Shown here in pieces: positions 29,842-38,306 of a stretch of DNA of 64,000 bases. The notes below the pieces were generated by a model, which worked only from the letters and a program-made list of their open reading frames with translations, made no database searches and was not told the DNA's origin. Source of the DNA: Neobacillus niacini NBRC 15566 (GTDB lineage: Bacteria; Bacillota; Bacilli; Bacillales; Cytobacillaceae); contig NZ_BCVA01000001.1 in NCBI RefSeq assembly GCF_001591505.1, positions 295,547-359,546 on the forward strand. The letters run 5' to 3'. How positions within the stretch are numbered: position 1 is the first letter of the stretch; each line of letters opens with the position of its first letter. A program made the translations under genes and the position numbers.

Positions 29842-30132
29842 CTATGGAAGTGAAATTTGTTTCTTTTCTACCGATTCTTTGTAAAGTACGATTGTATTCC
29901 CAATAATTTGGACGATATCAGCACCTGTTCCCGCAGCTAGCTGCTCTGCAACAACATCTTTATCTTCTTCACAGTTTTGCAGCACACTTATTTTAAAGAG
30001 TTCTCTTGCCTCTAACGCATCAGCAACTTGCTTAATCATATTTTCATTTACCCCGCCTTTTCCTACTTGAAAAATTGGATCTAAATGATGGGCTTTTGAC
30101 CTTAAAAATCTTTTCTGTTTACCTGTTAACAT
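29842..30132 (-). CDS. yhbY: YhbY-family (CRM) RNA-binding protein
   Basis: 96 aa, a single CRM domain: LTGKQKRFLRSKAHHLDPIF start and GKGGVNENMIKQV loop. YhbY binds pre-50S particles in E. coli; here (YqeI) it sits with YqeH, RsfS and other assembly factors. It is 1 bp from aroE. Confidence 0.93.
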   Translation of the reverse strand: MLTGKQKRFLRSKAHHLDPIFQVGKGGVNENMIKQVADALEARELFKISVLQNCEEDKDVVAEQLAAGTGADIVQIIGNTIVLYKESVEKKQISLP

Positions 30133-30133
30133 T

Positions 30134-30964
30134 TCACGCCTCCAACTGTCTTAATACATTCTCTCGCATTCTTTTTACATCAGGGAAAATTCCAGTCCAT
30201 TTCTCAAACGCAAGAGCACCTTGGTAAACAAACATTTCAACTCCATTTTGAACGGTTGCCCCCTTCTGCCTTGCTTCCATCAAGAACTGTGTTTCTAGTG
30301 GATTATAAACAATATCACAAACTAATGCTCCGCTTGTTAAGTAACTTAGATTAATCGGTGTTTCTGAAACCTTAGGGTACATGCCGACCATAGTTGTTTG
30401 AATCACTACATCGTATTCGTTAAGATGAGCCTGTGCCTCATTCAAAGATAACGATTTAGATTTTGATTCAAATGGGCATGCCTCTATCAGCTCTTTCGCC
30501 CTTTCTACAGAACGGTTGGTAATATCAATTGCCAGCGGCTTCATTTTTGCCATCGTGAAATAAATGGCCCTTGCAGCCCCTCCTGCTCCTATGACTAAGA
30601 CTTTCTTGTCCGAAAAGGATGTTATATAAGGTTCTAAACCTTTTATAAATCCATACCCATCCGTATTATAGCCGATTAGTTTACCATTATCATTAACCAC
30701 AGTATTTACTGCACCAATACTCATAGCTAAATCATCGACACCATCTAAAAAAGGAAGAATGGCGCTTTTATGTGGAATTGTTACATTAAAACCTGATATT
30801 CCAATTGCCTTTAACCCTCTAATAGCTGTTTCTAAATCCTCTGGACTTACTTTAAAAGGATGATAATGGGCGTCAATTTCATAATAGGATAAAACATCAT
30901 TAAGCATAATTGGTGACATTGAGTGACCAATTGGGTCTCCCAAAACCGCAAAAAGTTTCTTCAC
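30134..30964 (-). CDS. aroE: shikimate dehydrogenase
   Basis: 276 aa. Shikimate-binding motif GDPIGHSMSPIMLND, catalytic Lys in NVTIPHKSAI, and NADP-binding GAGGAARAIYF. It reduces 3-dehydroshikimate in aromatic amino acid synthesis. Its place in an operon of ribosome-assembly genes is conserved in bacilli. Confidence 0.97.
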   Translation of the reverse strand: MKKLFAVLGDPIGHSMSPIMLNDVLSYYEIDAHYHPFKVSPEDLETAIRGLKAIGISGFNVTIPHKSAILPFLDGVDDLAMSIGAVNTVVNDNGKLIGYNTDGYGFIKGLEPYITSFSDKKVLVIGAGGAARAIYFTMAKMKPLAIDITNRSVERAKELIEACPFESKSKSLSLNEAQAHLNEYDVVIQTTMVGMYPKVSETPINLSYLTSGALVCDIVYNPLETQFLMEARQKGATVQNGVEMFVYQGALAFEKWTGIFPDVKRMRENVLRQLEA

Positions 30965-30991
30965 CTGATTCCCCTCATTTCCCCGTCTAAA

Positions 30992-32101
30992 TTAAATTAA
31001 GGATTTTCGTGTCAAGGTTTGAACACCCTTTGGCACATATGCTGCAATTTTCACCCCTGGCTGATTAACGGTAATCCAGCCCAGCCCAGAAAATACAACA
31101 TCCGTCTTTGCATCCTTAATCGTAAATTCTTGTCTTACTAGCTCAGGAAATGAATCCAATTCATCCTTTCGAGGTGGAGCTAGCATTTCCCCAACATGGT
31201 TTCGATATAATTCATCGGCATTTTCTGTTTTGGTCCGATGAATATTAATTTCATTTGAAACATGACACACAAATGAATTTCTTTCACCGCTTATAAAATC
31301 AAACCGAGCTAAGCCCCCAAAAAACAATGTTTGTCCCTCATTTAATTGAAACACCTTTGGTTTGATTTCTTTTTTCGGAGTAATAATTTTTAAGTCCTTC
31401 TTATCAACATAGTGGGCCATCTGATGGTGATTGATAATACCAGGTGAATCAATCAGTGCTTTGCCATCCTCAAGTGGAATTTTAATGATGTCTAAAGTGG
31501 TGCCAGGAAAGTGTGATGTAGTAATAATATCTCCTTCACCCGTTACCTCTTTAATAATTCTATTTATAAAAGTAGATTTCCCTACATTTGTACATCCTAC
31601 CACATAGACATCTTTTCCGTTACGCATTTCATCTATGGCAGCTGCTGTTTCTTTGATGAACTTGCCTTTCTCCGCACTGACTAAATACACTTCCTCAGGT
31701 CTGAGTCCCAGCTCTTTTGATTCTTGTTTCATCCAATTAATTAATTTGTTATGTTTCACCGATTTTGGCAGCAGGTCCACCTTATTACCTACTAAGATAA
31801 TTTTGTTATTGCCGACAAATCGATGTAATCCAGGGAGCCAGCTTCCATTAAAATCAAAAATATCTACAATCATAACGATTAACGCATCGGTCTGGCCTAT
31901 GCCATTTAGGATTTTCAAGAAGTCATCATCGGTTAAATTGACATCCTGTACCTCATTGTAGTGTTTAAGACGAAAACAGCGCTGACAAATAATACTTTCC
32001 TTTTCGAGTGCTGATGACGGTGTATACCCTAATTCCGCAGGGTTTTCCGTTTGTACCTTCACACCGCATCCTACACATAAATATTGCTCTTGTTCACTCA
32101 C
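30992..32101 (-). CDS. yqeH: circularly permuted ribosome biogenesis GTPase YqeH
   Basis: 369 aa. An N-terminal zinc finger (CVGCG near residue 9, CQRC near 39) precedes a G domain in permuted order: NKVD (G4), SAEKG (G5), GCTNVGKST (G1), HFPGTT (G2), DSPG (G3). YqeH is required for 30S assembly in B. subtilis. It follows yqeG by 3 bp. Confidence 0.96.
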   Translation of the reverse strand: MSEQEQYLCVGCGVKVQTENPAELGYTPSSALEKESIICQRCFRLKHYNEVQDVNLTDDDFLKILNGIGQTDALIVMIVDIFDFNGSWLPGLHRFVGNNKIILVGNKVDLLPKSVKHNKLINWMKQESKELGLRPEEVYLVSAEKGKFIKETAAAIDEMRNGKDVYVVGCTNVGKSTFINRIIKEVTGEGDIITTSHFPGTTLDIIKIPLEDGKALIDSPGIINHHQMAHYVDKKDLKIITPKKEIKPKVFQLNEGQTLFFGGLARFDFISGERNSFVCHVSNEINIHRTKTENADELYRNHVGEMLAPPRKDELDSFPELVRQEFTIKDAKTDVVFSGLGWITVNQPGVKIAAYVPKGVQTLTRKSLI

Positions 32102-32104
32102 ACT

Positions 32105-32620
32105 TTAATCCTCCCATTGAATCATACCTTTTCTTCTGAACCAATTCATAATTCTTCGTTCAGTAAAACGGTTAAATTTAGTAAAAAAACCATCCGTTTG
32201 TGCAACAGGGACCACAAGAATCGTATGAAATCCGCTTCTATTTCCACCTAATACATCCGTTAATAATTGATCCCCAATAACAACAGCTTCTTCCTTTTTG
32301 ATTCCCATTTCGGAAAGTGCCTTATTAAATGCACGCACCATTGGTTTACGAGCTCGAAAAATAAATGGAATTTTTAATGGATCAGAGAATTCCTTTACAC
32401 GCAATTCATTATTATTAGAAACAATTGTAACAAGTATATTGTGTTGTTTTATTTGTTCAAACCATTTAATGAGCTCAGGTGTGGCATTCGGTCGATCCCA
32501 TTCCACAAGCGTATTATCCAAATCAGTAATAATGCCCTTAATCCCTCTTTTTTTCAGGTCTTCCGGTTTAACATCTAATATGCTTTTTACATGCTCATCA
32601 GGTAAAAAAATCTTTAGCAC
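32105..32620 (-). CDS. yqeG: HAD-family (IIIA) phosphatase YqeG
   Basis: 171 aa with the HAD motif DLDNTLVEWD, VSNNNE and VIGDQLLTDVLGGNR. YqeG proteins resemble phosphatidylglycerophosphate phosphatase Gep4/PgpA-like enzymes, but the substrate in bacilli is not settled. It starts the yqeG-yqeM operon. Confidence 0.9.
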   Translation of the reverse strand: MLKIFLPDEHVKSILDVKPEDLKKRGIKGIITDLDNTLVEWDRPNATPELIKWFEQIKQHNILVTIVSNNNELRVKEFSDPLKIPFIFRARKPMVRAFNKALSEMGIKKEEAVVIGDQLLTDVLGGNRSGFHTILVVPVAQTDGFFTKFNRFTERRIMNWFRRKGMIQWED

Positions 32621-32821
32621 TAAGTTTACACCTCATTAATTCATCTGTTTATCTGTACCATCATAACCAATTTTAACCGTTGTATCAAAATAAAACTATT
32701 ATAGCTGTTATGTTTTATTATTTGTCAAAGTCCGACATATTTTCATTAATTATGAATGCTTTTTGTTGTAAATACTAAATATAATAAATATTTTTCGACA
32801 AAATCATAGCATTTCCACTCC

Positions 32822-32920
32822 TGTGGATAAAGTTATTAACATTATACCCATTGTTTCAGTCACATTTATATACTTTATAAACAAATTAACCACAAGTTAT
32901 CCACTGCAAATTGTGAATAA
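32822..32920. promoter_or_regulatory. cluster of DnaA boxes upstream of sda
   Basis: TTATCCACA on the minus strand (32822-32830, perfect), TTATCCACT on plus (32897-32905, one mismatch) and TTATTCACA on minus (32912-32920). In B. subtilis DnaA boxes upstream of sda couple its transcription to replication initiation. They lie in the 423-bp gap between yqeG and sda (32621-33043), which otherwise holds only AT-rich DNA and presumably both promoters. Confidence 0.8.
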
Positions 32921-33043
32921 TTGGAAAGGTTGTCCTATTGAAAGTAATTTGGTAGATTTAGGGTACACCAATGGAACTTACCATTTTATGCTTCATTTAT
33001 ACATTTTAAACCATTTATTTTTCTTATGGAGGTGAATTCTAGA

Positions 33044-33184
33044 TTGCGTAAACTGTCAGATGAATTATTGATTGAATCGTACTATAAAGCAAGAGAATTA
33101 AATCTAAGCCCCGAGTTTATACATCTAATTGAAACAGAAATTCATCGTCGTGCCTTATTCAACAAAATGAAAATTTCATCTTAA
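33044..33184 (+). CDS. sda: replication-sporulation checkpoint protein Sda
   Basis: 46 aa, helical hairpin ([20 protein letters not shown] ...). Sda inhibits the histidine kinase KinA, stopping Spo0A activation during replication or DNA damage. The TTG start at 33044 follows GGAGGTG at 9 nt. Size, N-terminus, and upstream DnaA boxes all match B. subtilis sda. The C-terminus ([10 protein letters not shown]) is variable in the family. Confidence 0.95.
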   Translation: MRKLSDELLIESYYKARELNLSPEFIHLIETEIHRRALFNKMKISS

Positions 33185-33196
33185 TGAGATTATCCA

Positions 33197-33226
33197 TATG
33201 CCCCCTGAGGGCTTTTTCTTTTTTTA
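33197..33226 (+). terminator. probable terminator of sda
   Basis: A short GCCC-CCTGA-GGGC stem followed by TTTTTCTTTTTTT on the plus strand. Confidence 0.55.
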
Positions 33227-33240
33227 CAAATACTATTGGT

Positions 33241-33268
33241 AAAAAGTACGGCACTTACAAAGCGCCGT
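33241..33268 (-). terminator. terminator of psd, overlapping its stop codon
   Basis: Minus strand: ACGGCGCTT, TGT, AAGTGCCGT (one G-U pair), then ACTTTTTACC. The stem includes the last psd codons. Confidence 0.7.
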
Positions 33269-34055
33269 CCCGTTCCTTTACAAGTACTCCAATTTTTTCA
33301 CCAATTCGAATATCCTTTGGTGTATGGATAGAGGAATCTAATTTAAAAATTCCTTGTTCAAACAACAATACTACTGTAGAACCGAAACTAAAGTAAGCCA
33401 TTTCTTCTCCTTTGTGCAGATTCATTCCTTTATGAGTCTTTTCAATCGAGTTTACAAACATGGCTCCTACTTTCACAATCGCTATATGCCCGCTGGCTGT
33501 GTTCACCTCTGTAATCAGGCGATAGTTTTTTGCTAACGTTCGGACCCCATAATTTAAACCCATCTTATTGACAGGATATGATTTTGAGCCCAATTCCCAC
33601 TGTTTAACGATTATCCCCTCTACAGGACTATGAATCCGATGGTAATGACTCGGGCTTAAATAGAGCACCATATATGTACCATTTAAATACTTCGTTACTG
33701 TCTGATCGTTTCCCAACATTTCTTGTATGGAATATGCCTTACCCTTAACCATCATTTCACTTGTTTGATTAATGGTCCCGACATCCTCGATCACCGCATC
33801 CACCGGGCTTACTACAGTGTCTTCATATTTATCAATCATTCTCACGTCTTTTTTCAGCGTTCTGATAAATAAATCATGCAGCGTGTCATATTCATGAAGT
33901 GCTCTTTCCATTTCATCCTGATTTAATTTATATATCTTCGCAAATGAAGGAATAACTACTCGGCTAATCCGCGAGCGTGCAAACCGCTGTAAAATGACTG
34001 ATGTCCATCTTCCATTCGTTAGCTCTATCATTAAACGATATACATGCTTTAACAT
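33255..34055 (-). CDS. psd: phosphatidylserine decarboxylase
   Basis: 266 aa. The self-cleavage motif FGST (in YFSFGSTVVLLFEQG, near residue 230) yields the pyruvoyl group; catalytic residues are in VVSPVDAVIEDVG and YLSPSHYHRIHSPVEG. It makes phosphatidylethanolamine from phosphatidylserine. The partner pssA is divergent 129 bp away. In B. subtilis psd is elsewhere (with pssA), so this pair marks a different genome layout. Confidence 0.95.
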   Translation of the reverse strand: MLKHVYRLMIELTNGRWTSVILQRFARSRISRVVIPSFAKIYKLNQDEMERALHEYDTLHDLFIRTLKKDVRMIDKYEDTVVSPVDAVIEDVGTINQTSEMMVKGKAYSIQEMLGNDQTVTKYLNGTYMVLYLSPSHYHRIHSPVEGIIVKQWELGSKSYPVNKMGLNYGVRTLAKNYRLITEVNTASGHIAIVKVGAMFVNSIEKTHKGMNLHKGEEMAYFSFGSTVVLLFEQGIFKLDSSIHTPKDIRIGEKIGVLVKERDGAL

Positions 34056-34184
34056 TACATGACCCCCAAAAAGTGTAAAAATACTCTTTACGAAATTGAT
34101 TAAAAAGCTTAATATTAAATAAATAGAGTTAGGAAAATAAATAAAGTTCTCTTCCTGCTTGTTGAAAAGGAGTGGTGGAGCTAA

Positions 34185-34724
34185 ATGTTTTTATTAGACG
34201 TTTTTGATTCTACAATTAAGAAACTGAAGTCCCAAACGGCGAATGTTATTACTTTAACGAATTTATCTTTTGGTGGTTTTGCGATAATCTTTGCAATGGA
34301 AGGAAATCTACGATTAAGTTTGCTTCTAATCTTTATCGCTGCATTAGCTGATCGATTTGATGGTATGGCAGCAAGAAAATTTAATATCGAGTCAGAGTTA
34401 GGCAAACAATTAGATTCCATGAGTGATATTATATCATTTGGAGTCGCGCCAGCACTATTACTATATCAAGGAATTTTAAATGAATTTGGCGGACCTGGAT
34501 CGTTCTTCACTGTTTTTTATATCGGTTGCGGTGCTTTTAGATTGGCTCGCTTCAATATCTCCGAAAGCAACGGTTATTTTACTGGTTTACCGATTACAGC
34601 CGCAGGCTGTTTGGCAACCTTAAGCTTTTTAGCTATTCCGTATGTTCCTGCTCAAACATTTTTATTCATTATCATCATTTTATCATTCCTTATGGTTAGC
34701 CCATTTAAACTTAGGAAAATGTAA
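34185..34724 (+). CDS. pssA: CDP-diacylglycerol-serine O-phosphatidyltransferase
   Basis: 179 aa integral membrane protein with the CDP-alcohol phosphatidyltransferase signature DGMAARKFNIESELGKQLDS followed by MSD, including all conserved Asp residues. It forms phosphatidylserine, the substrate of Psd. It is the short (about 180 aa) Bacillus type. SD AAGGAGTGGTGGAG. Confidence 0.94.
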   Translation: MFLLDVFDSTIKKLKSQTANVITLTNLSFGGFAIIFAMEGNLRLSLLLIFIAALADRFDGMAARKFNIESELGKQLDSMSDIISFGVAPALLLYQGILNEFGGPGSFFTVFYIGCGAFRLARFNISESNGYFTGLPITAAGCLATLSFLAIPYVPAQTFLFIIIILSFLMVSPFKLRKM

Positions 34725-34732
34725 TAAAGAAA

Positions 34733-34798
34733 AATGAAGCGCCTTTTTCAGGGAAAAAATGAACTGCGTTTTTTTCCTAGGCGCCGGAGCGAGACAAG
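34733..34798 (+). repeat. short degenerate copy of the dispersed GGAAGCGCC element
   Basis: GAAGCGCCTTTTTCAGGGAA ... TTTTTTTCCTAGGCGCCGG then AGCGAGACAA. It has the left hairpin and both ends of the element at 40717-40863 but lacks the long middle palindrome. Confidence 0.65.
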
Positions 34799-34801
34799 CA
34801 A

Positions 34802-34835
34802 AGCCCAGCAGGAATCTGCCGGGCTCTATTTTTTA
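34802..34835 (+). terminator. terminator of pssA
   Basis: AGCCCAGCAG, GAAT, CTGCCGGGCT (one mismatch) then CTATTTTTTATTT on the plus strand. Confidence 0.75.
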
Positions 34836-36635
34836 TTTATTCTCTGTTAAATGAAGAAATTCAACGATATCATCAATACAGATTTTCACTGCCTTTTCCC
34901 AGAATTCTTTTTGATCTAAATCCACTTGCAAATGTTTAGAAGCCAAATCTTCAACACTCATGGAAGCAGTATCTCTTAATAAAGAAATATACTTTTCTTC
35001 GTATCCTGTACCTTCCTCAAGCGCCTGCGCATAGATACCAAGAGAGAACAAATAGCCAAATGTATATGGGAAGTTATAAAACGGAACGCCCGTAATAAAG
35101 AAATGGAGCTTGGATGCCCAGAATAGCGGGTGGTATTCGTCTAAAGCTTCACAGTATGCCTCCTTCTGAGCTTCTTCCATTAATACATTTAACGTTTCAA
35201 CGGATACTGGACCGCGCTTTCTTTCCTCATAAAAACGAGTTTCAAATAAAAAGCGGGCATGAATGTTCATTAAAAGAGCAACCGTTCTTTGAATTTTATC
35301 ATCGAGCAAAGCGAGCTTTTCTTCTTCGTCCTTCGCATTTTTTACAGCTGCGTCCGCAACAATCATTTCGGCAAAGGTTGAAGCCGTTTCAGCGACATTC
35401 ATGGCATACCCGCGGTTGAGATAATGTACACCCTTCATTGCATAGGAATGGAAACCATGACCTAATTCATGAGCCAGTGTAGAAACATTAGAAGGTGTAC
35501 CTGAATACGTCATGAAAATCCGTGATTCTTCACTTTCAGGAAACCCCGTACAGAAACCACCAGGAGCTTTTCCTGGACGATCCTCCGCTTCAATCCATTG
35601 ATTTTCAAATGCCTTTTTAGCAAATGCAGCCATTTTTTCACCAAAAAGAGCAAAGTTTTGCTCTATAAATTCTGCACCCTCTTGGTAAGAAACCTTCGAC
35701 TCGGTTTTCCCATATGGAGCATCTAAATCAAACCAGCTTAATTTTTCAAGGCCTAATAGTTTAGCTTTACGATTCAGATAATGCACGAGCGGTTGTTTAT
35801 TTTCAGAAATAACCGACCACATTGTTTCTAGCGTTTCTTTCTTCATTCTGTTCAAGCTTAACGGTTCTTTTAATACGTCTTCCCAGCCGCGTTTTTTATA
35901 AACATTTAACCGAAAACCTGATAAATGATTTAATGTTTTCGATAAATAATCAGCTTGCTCATTCCAGGATTTTTCCCAGCTTTTAAACACTTCTTTGCGG
36001 ATAGCACGATTTGAACTGGAAAATCGATTGGCTGCCTGACCAACTGAAAGTTGTTTTACTTCACCGTTTTCCTCAATAGGAACTTTTATCTTACTAACAA
36101 TAAGATCATACAATTGACCCCAGCTATGATAGCCATCAACGCCAAGTGCACTAATGATTGCTTCTTCCTCAATTGAAAGCTTTTCTTTTGCTCGCTCGCG
36201 CCTTTCTGTTAGCGAAAACGTTAGCTCCGTTAGGTAGGGATCTTCTAACACTTGTGCCCATACCTCATCATTGATTGTTGATAATTGATTATCAAATGCA
36301 CCAAGAACGGATTGAAAAGACGCACTAAGCCCTGTTACGGTTGCTTCAAGAGCATATGCCTTTTTATCCTCTGTATTTTGCGCTTGAAGGCAGCCTACAA
36401 ATGCTGCAGCTTGACGAAGCTTTTTACCTGCTATTTCAAAATCGGATAAAAGTTCCTTTAAATAAACCTTATCCTCTACTGTGTGGAGTAGTTTCCAGTT
36501 ATGTACTTTTATCTCAAAAAGCTCAATTAATTCCTTCGTTACCTTTAAGTGGTCTGCGAGTTCAGCTGAATTACTTCCGCCTTTAAAAAATACTTCCAGA
36601 TTCCAAACATCTGAATATGTAGCAGCAGTCATCAT
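34833..36635 (-). CDS. M3-family oligoendopeptidase
   Basis: 600 aa zinc peptidase of the M3B (PepF-like) family. The active site is HELGHGFHSYA (near residues 387-397, HExxH) with the third ligand Glu in NVAETASTFAE. It degrades oligopeptides in the cytoplasm; no signal peptide. Two tandem ATGs follow GAGGGGGG; either (36635 or 36632) could be used. It is not at this place in B. subtilis. Paralogues exist in bacilli, so I give no symbol. Confidence 0.92.
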   Translation of the reverse strand: MMTAATYSDVWNLEVFFKGGSNSAELADHLKVTKELIELFEIKVHNWKLLHTVEDKVYLKELLSDFEIAGKKLRQAAAFVGCLQAQNTEDKKAYALEATVTGLSASFQSVLGAFDNQLSTINDEVWAQVLEDPYLTELTFSLTERRERAKEKLSIEEEAIISALGVDGYHSWGQLYDLIVSKIKVPIEENGEVKQLSVGQAANRFSSSNRAIRKEVFKSWEKSWNEQADYLSKTLNHLSGFRLNVYKKRGWEDVLKEPLSLNRMKKETLETMWSVISENKQPLVHYLNRKAKLLGLEKLSWFDLDAPYGKTESKVSYQEGAEFIEQNFALFGEKMAAFAKKAFENQWIEAEDRPGKAPGGFCTGFPESEESRIFMTYSGTPSNVSTLAHELGHGFHSYAMKGVHYLNRGYAMNVAETASTFAEMIVADAAVKNAKDEEEKLALLDDKIQRTVALLMNIHARFLFETRFYEERKRGPVSVETLNVLMEEAQKEAYCEALDEYHPLFWASKLHFFITGVPFYNFPYTFGYLFSLGIYAQALEEGTGYEEKYISLLRDTASMSVEDLASKHLQVDLDQKEFWEKAVKICIDDIVEFLHLTENK

Positions 36636-36714
36636 TTTCCCCCCTCATATATGTACCTTTTCATTATAATATATTTATGGAATAATTCTATTATTATAGT
36701 TGCTCAAAGAAATA

Positions 36715-36737
36715 GCTTGTGCTTCGCTTGCACAAGC
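36715..36737 (-). terminator. terminator of the small spore-protein gene
   Basis: GCTTGTGC, 7-nt loop, GCACAAGC; T-rich flanks on both strands. Confidence 0.7.
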
Positions 36738-36748
36738 TTCATTTTTCC

Positions 36749-36910
36749 TTAACAGAAAGTTGTATAATACCACCAGCCGCCAAAGATGAGGACTAGTATT
36801 AATAACACGATGAAGAGTGCGTACCAGCCTCCCACACCCGTTGCATAAGGGACAGGATAAACTGGATAAGGGGCTGGGTAAAAACAAGAATTCGGATAAC
36901 CATATGACAC
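36749..36910 (-). CDS. small sporulation protein, YjcZ/SscA-like
   Basis: 53 aa: a Tyr/Pro-rich N-terminus (MSYGYPNSCFYPAPYPVYP) and one hydrophobic helix (YALFIVLLILVLIFGGWWYY). This composition is typical of the YjcZ/SscA family of tiny spore coat-associated proteins. GTG start with GGGGGG SD 6 nt upstream. A sigma-K-type promoter precedes it and sigK is the next gene upstream. Functional assignment is by resemblance; exact subfamily is uncertain. Confidence 0.8.
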   Translation of the reverse strand: MSYGYPNSCFYPAPYPVYPVPYATGVGGWYALFIVLLILVLIFGGWWYYTTFC

Positions 36911-36937
36911 ATGAATCCCCCCTTTTCCTTTTTATAA

Positions 36938-36965
36938 TAGGTTATGTCCCAGTTTTGTGACATGT
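36938..36965 (-). promoter_or_regulatory. sigma-K-type promoter of the small spore-protein gene
   Basis: Minus strand: ACA (36965-36963), 16-bp spacer, CATAACCTA (36946-36938), matching the sigma-K -10 CATANNNTA. Start point expected near 36931, 20 bp before the GTG. Confidence 0.65.
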
Positions 36966-36989
36966 ATAGGCACTAGCCGTTTAAACAAG

Positions 36990-37017
36990 AAAAAGAGGCA
37001 GAAGAATCTCCGCCTCT
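36990..37017 (-). terminator. terminator of sigK
   Basis: AGAGGC, 12-nt internal region with further pairing, GCCTCT then TTTTC on the minus strand. Confidence 0.8.
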
Positions 37018-37021
37018 CATT

Positions 37022-37738
37022 TTAGTTCTTTTTCTTACGCTCTTTTTCAGCACGATAAAATTCATGAAACATCTTCATTAATGCTCTTTTTTCAATCCTA
37101 GAAACATAGCTTCGAGAAATGCCCAATTCTTTCGCAATTTCTCGCTGTGTTTTTTCCTTCTGAAGGTCAAGACCAAATCGGCCAACGATTACTTCCTTCT
37201 CTCTGTCATCAAGAACATCAATATATTTTCGAATCTTTTCAAGCTCCATGTTTAACTGGATCGTATCAATCACATCTTCTGATTCTGATTTTAGTACATC
37301 AATAAGTGAAATCTCATTACCTTCTTTATCCTGTCCAATCGGGTCATGGAGCGAGACATCCTTTTTTGTCTTCTTTAGAGCGCGTAAATGCATGAGAATT
37401 TCGTTTTCTATACATCGTGCTGCATACGTAGCAAGTTTAGTTCCTTTGCCTTCTGAATAGCTCTCAATGGCTTTAATTAATCCAATCGTTCCTATGGAAA
37501 TTAAATCCTCTGAATCTTCCCCCGTATTTTCGAACTTTTTAACGATATGAGCTACAAGCCGTAAATTATGTTCAATCAACATATTACGAGCATGTGAGTC
37601 CCCTTCCGCCATTAACCGTAAATATTTCCTCTCATCTGCAGCAGATAGGGGCTGCGGAAAAGCATTGTTTTTTACATAAGAGACAAGAAATAAAAATTCC
37701 TTAATGAGATAACCAAGTGCTGTAAAAATGCCTGCCAT
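37022..37738 (-). CDS. sigK: late mother-cell sigma factor sigma-K (pro-form), intact
   Basis: 238 aa, uninterrupted. An N-terminal hydrophobic pro-sequence of about 20 residues ([20 protein letters not shown]) is followed by [12 protein letters not shown], where SpoIVFB cleaves. Region 2 ([18 protein letters not shown]) and region 4 ([19 protein letters not shown]) are complete. In B. subtilis the gene is split by the skin prophage-like element; here it is not. ATG at 37738 is chosen because GGGGGTG lies at proper distance; the ATG two codons earlier is too close. Confidence 0.97.
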   Translation of the reverse strand: MAGIFTALGYLIKEFLFLVSYVKNNAFPQPLSAADERKYLRLMAEGDSHARNMLIEHNLRLVAHIVKKFENTGEDSEDLISIGTIGLIKAIESYSEGKGTKLATYAARCIENEILMHLRALKKTKKDVSLHDPIGQDKEGNEISLIDVLKSESEDVIDTIQLNMELEKIRKYIDVLDDREKEVIVGRFGLDLQKEKTQREIAKELGISRSYVSRIEKRALMKMFHEFYRAEKERKKKN

Positions 37739-37856
37739 GCACATACACCCCCGTGCTTTTTTGGGCTTTGCCTATAACTAATTCCTATGTTAGAAACAGT
37801 CCGATTGTGTCTGTCCAAGACATTTTATTTGAAAATAAAGCCTTTTAGCATACACA

Positions 37857-37896
37857 TAAAAAAAGCATTGACCTCTTTAAAAGATCAATGCTTTAC
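37857..37896 (-). terminator. terminator at the 3' end of the micro-ORF cluster
   Basis: AAAGCATTGA, 13-nt loop, TCAATGCTTT then TTTTT on the minus strand, just after the 25-codon ORF. Confidence 0.85.
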
Positions 37897-37898
37897 TG

Positions 37899-37976
37899 TT
37901 ATTCTACGCTAAGTTCAGCTGATATTACACAGCTAATCGCCCCAGTTATGACCAAAGCCATTACGACCATGAACAT
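37899..37976 (-). CDS. 25-aa hydrophobic micro-protein
   Basis: MFMVVMALVITGAISCVISA plus ELSVE: one potential membrane helix. The ATG follows AAAGGGG at 8 nt and a terminator comes right after the stop. No family recognised. The SD, terminator and size suggest a real small membrane peptide, possibly toxin-like, but there is no direct evidence. Confidence 0.6.
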   Translation of the reverse strand: MFMVVMALVITGAISCVISAELSVE

Positions 37977-38120
37977 ATTCCCCACCCCTTTAGATAGACC
38001 CTTTTATCTACTTCGAATTTATCATATTTTCACAGTATCTAACTAAAGGGAATGTGAACATTCTGTTAACAAACATTCAGCTCTGTTATTCATGATCATA
38101 TATCATCATTTCGATATATA

Positions 38121-38183
38121 TCATTTTGGGATTTTCTTTTTTGGTTTTAAAAATAGAAACAATAAAAAGCTGTGTACTGGCAT
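38121..38183 (-). CDS. 20-aa micro-ORF in the yrzI cluster
   Basis: MPVHSFLLFLFLKPKKKIPK: hydrophobic half and a basic tail, like many type I toxin peptides. A near-consensus AAGGAGG lies 7 nt before the ATG. It is 25 bp after the 19-codon ORF. Reality rests on the SD and context. Confidence 0.55.
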   Translation of the reverse strand: MPVHSFLLFLFLKPKKKIPK

Positions 38184-38208
38184 TATTCTGCCTCCTTAAA
38201 TAGGCTAA

Positions 38209-38268
38209 CTAGGTGGTATCTTTCATACTCCATAAGCTTGCTCCACGTTTTTGAATTAAATATATCAT
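38209..38268 (-). CDS. 19-aa micro-ORF in the yrzI cluster
   Basis: MIYLIQKRGASLWSMKDTT, with SD AGGTGG 8 nt upstream of the ATG. It begins 38 bp after the third yrzI gene on the same strand. No family recognised; could be a leader or regulatory ORF. Confidence 0.5.
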   Translation of the reverse strand: MIYLIQKRGASLWSMKDTT

Positions 38269-38306
38269 CGTAAAACCCACCTTTCTTTGTTTATTATGGT
38301 TTAGCT

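Noticed and set aside
36675..36887. A 70-codon minus-strand frame rich in Ser/Leu/Cys downstream of sigK
   Set aside because: It overlaps, in another frame, the 53-aa YjcZ-like ORF (36749-36910), which has a good SD, a sigma-K-type promoter and a recognisable family pattern; the longer frame has none of these.
37022..37738. Skin-type interruption of sigK
   Set aside because: The sigK frame is complete through regions 2 and 4; no recombinase gene or break is present.
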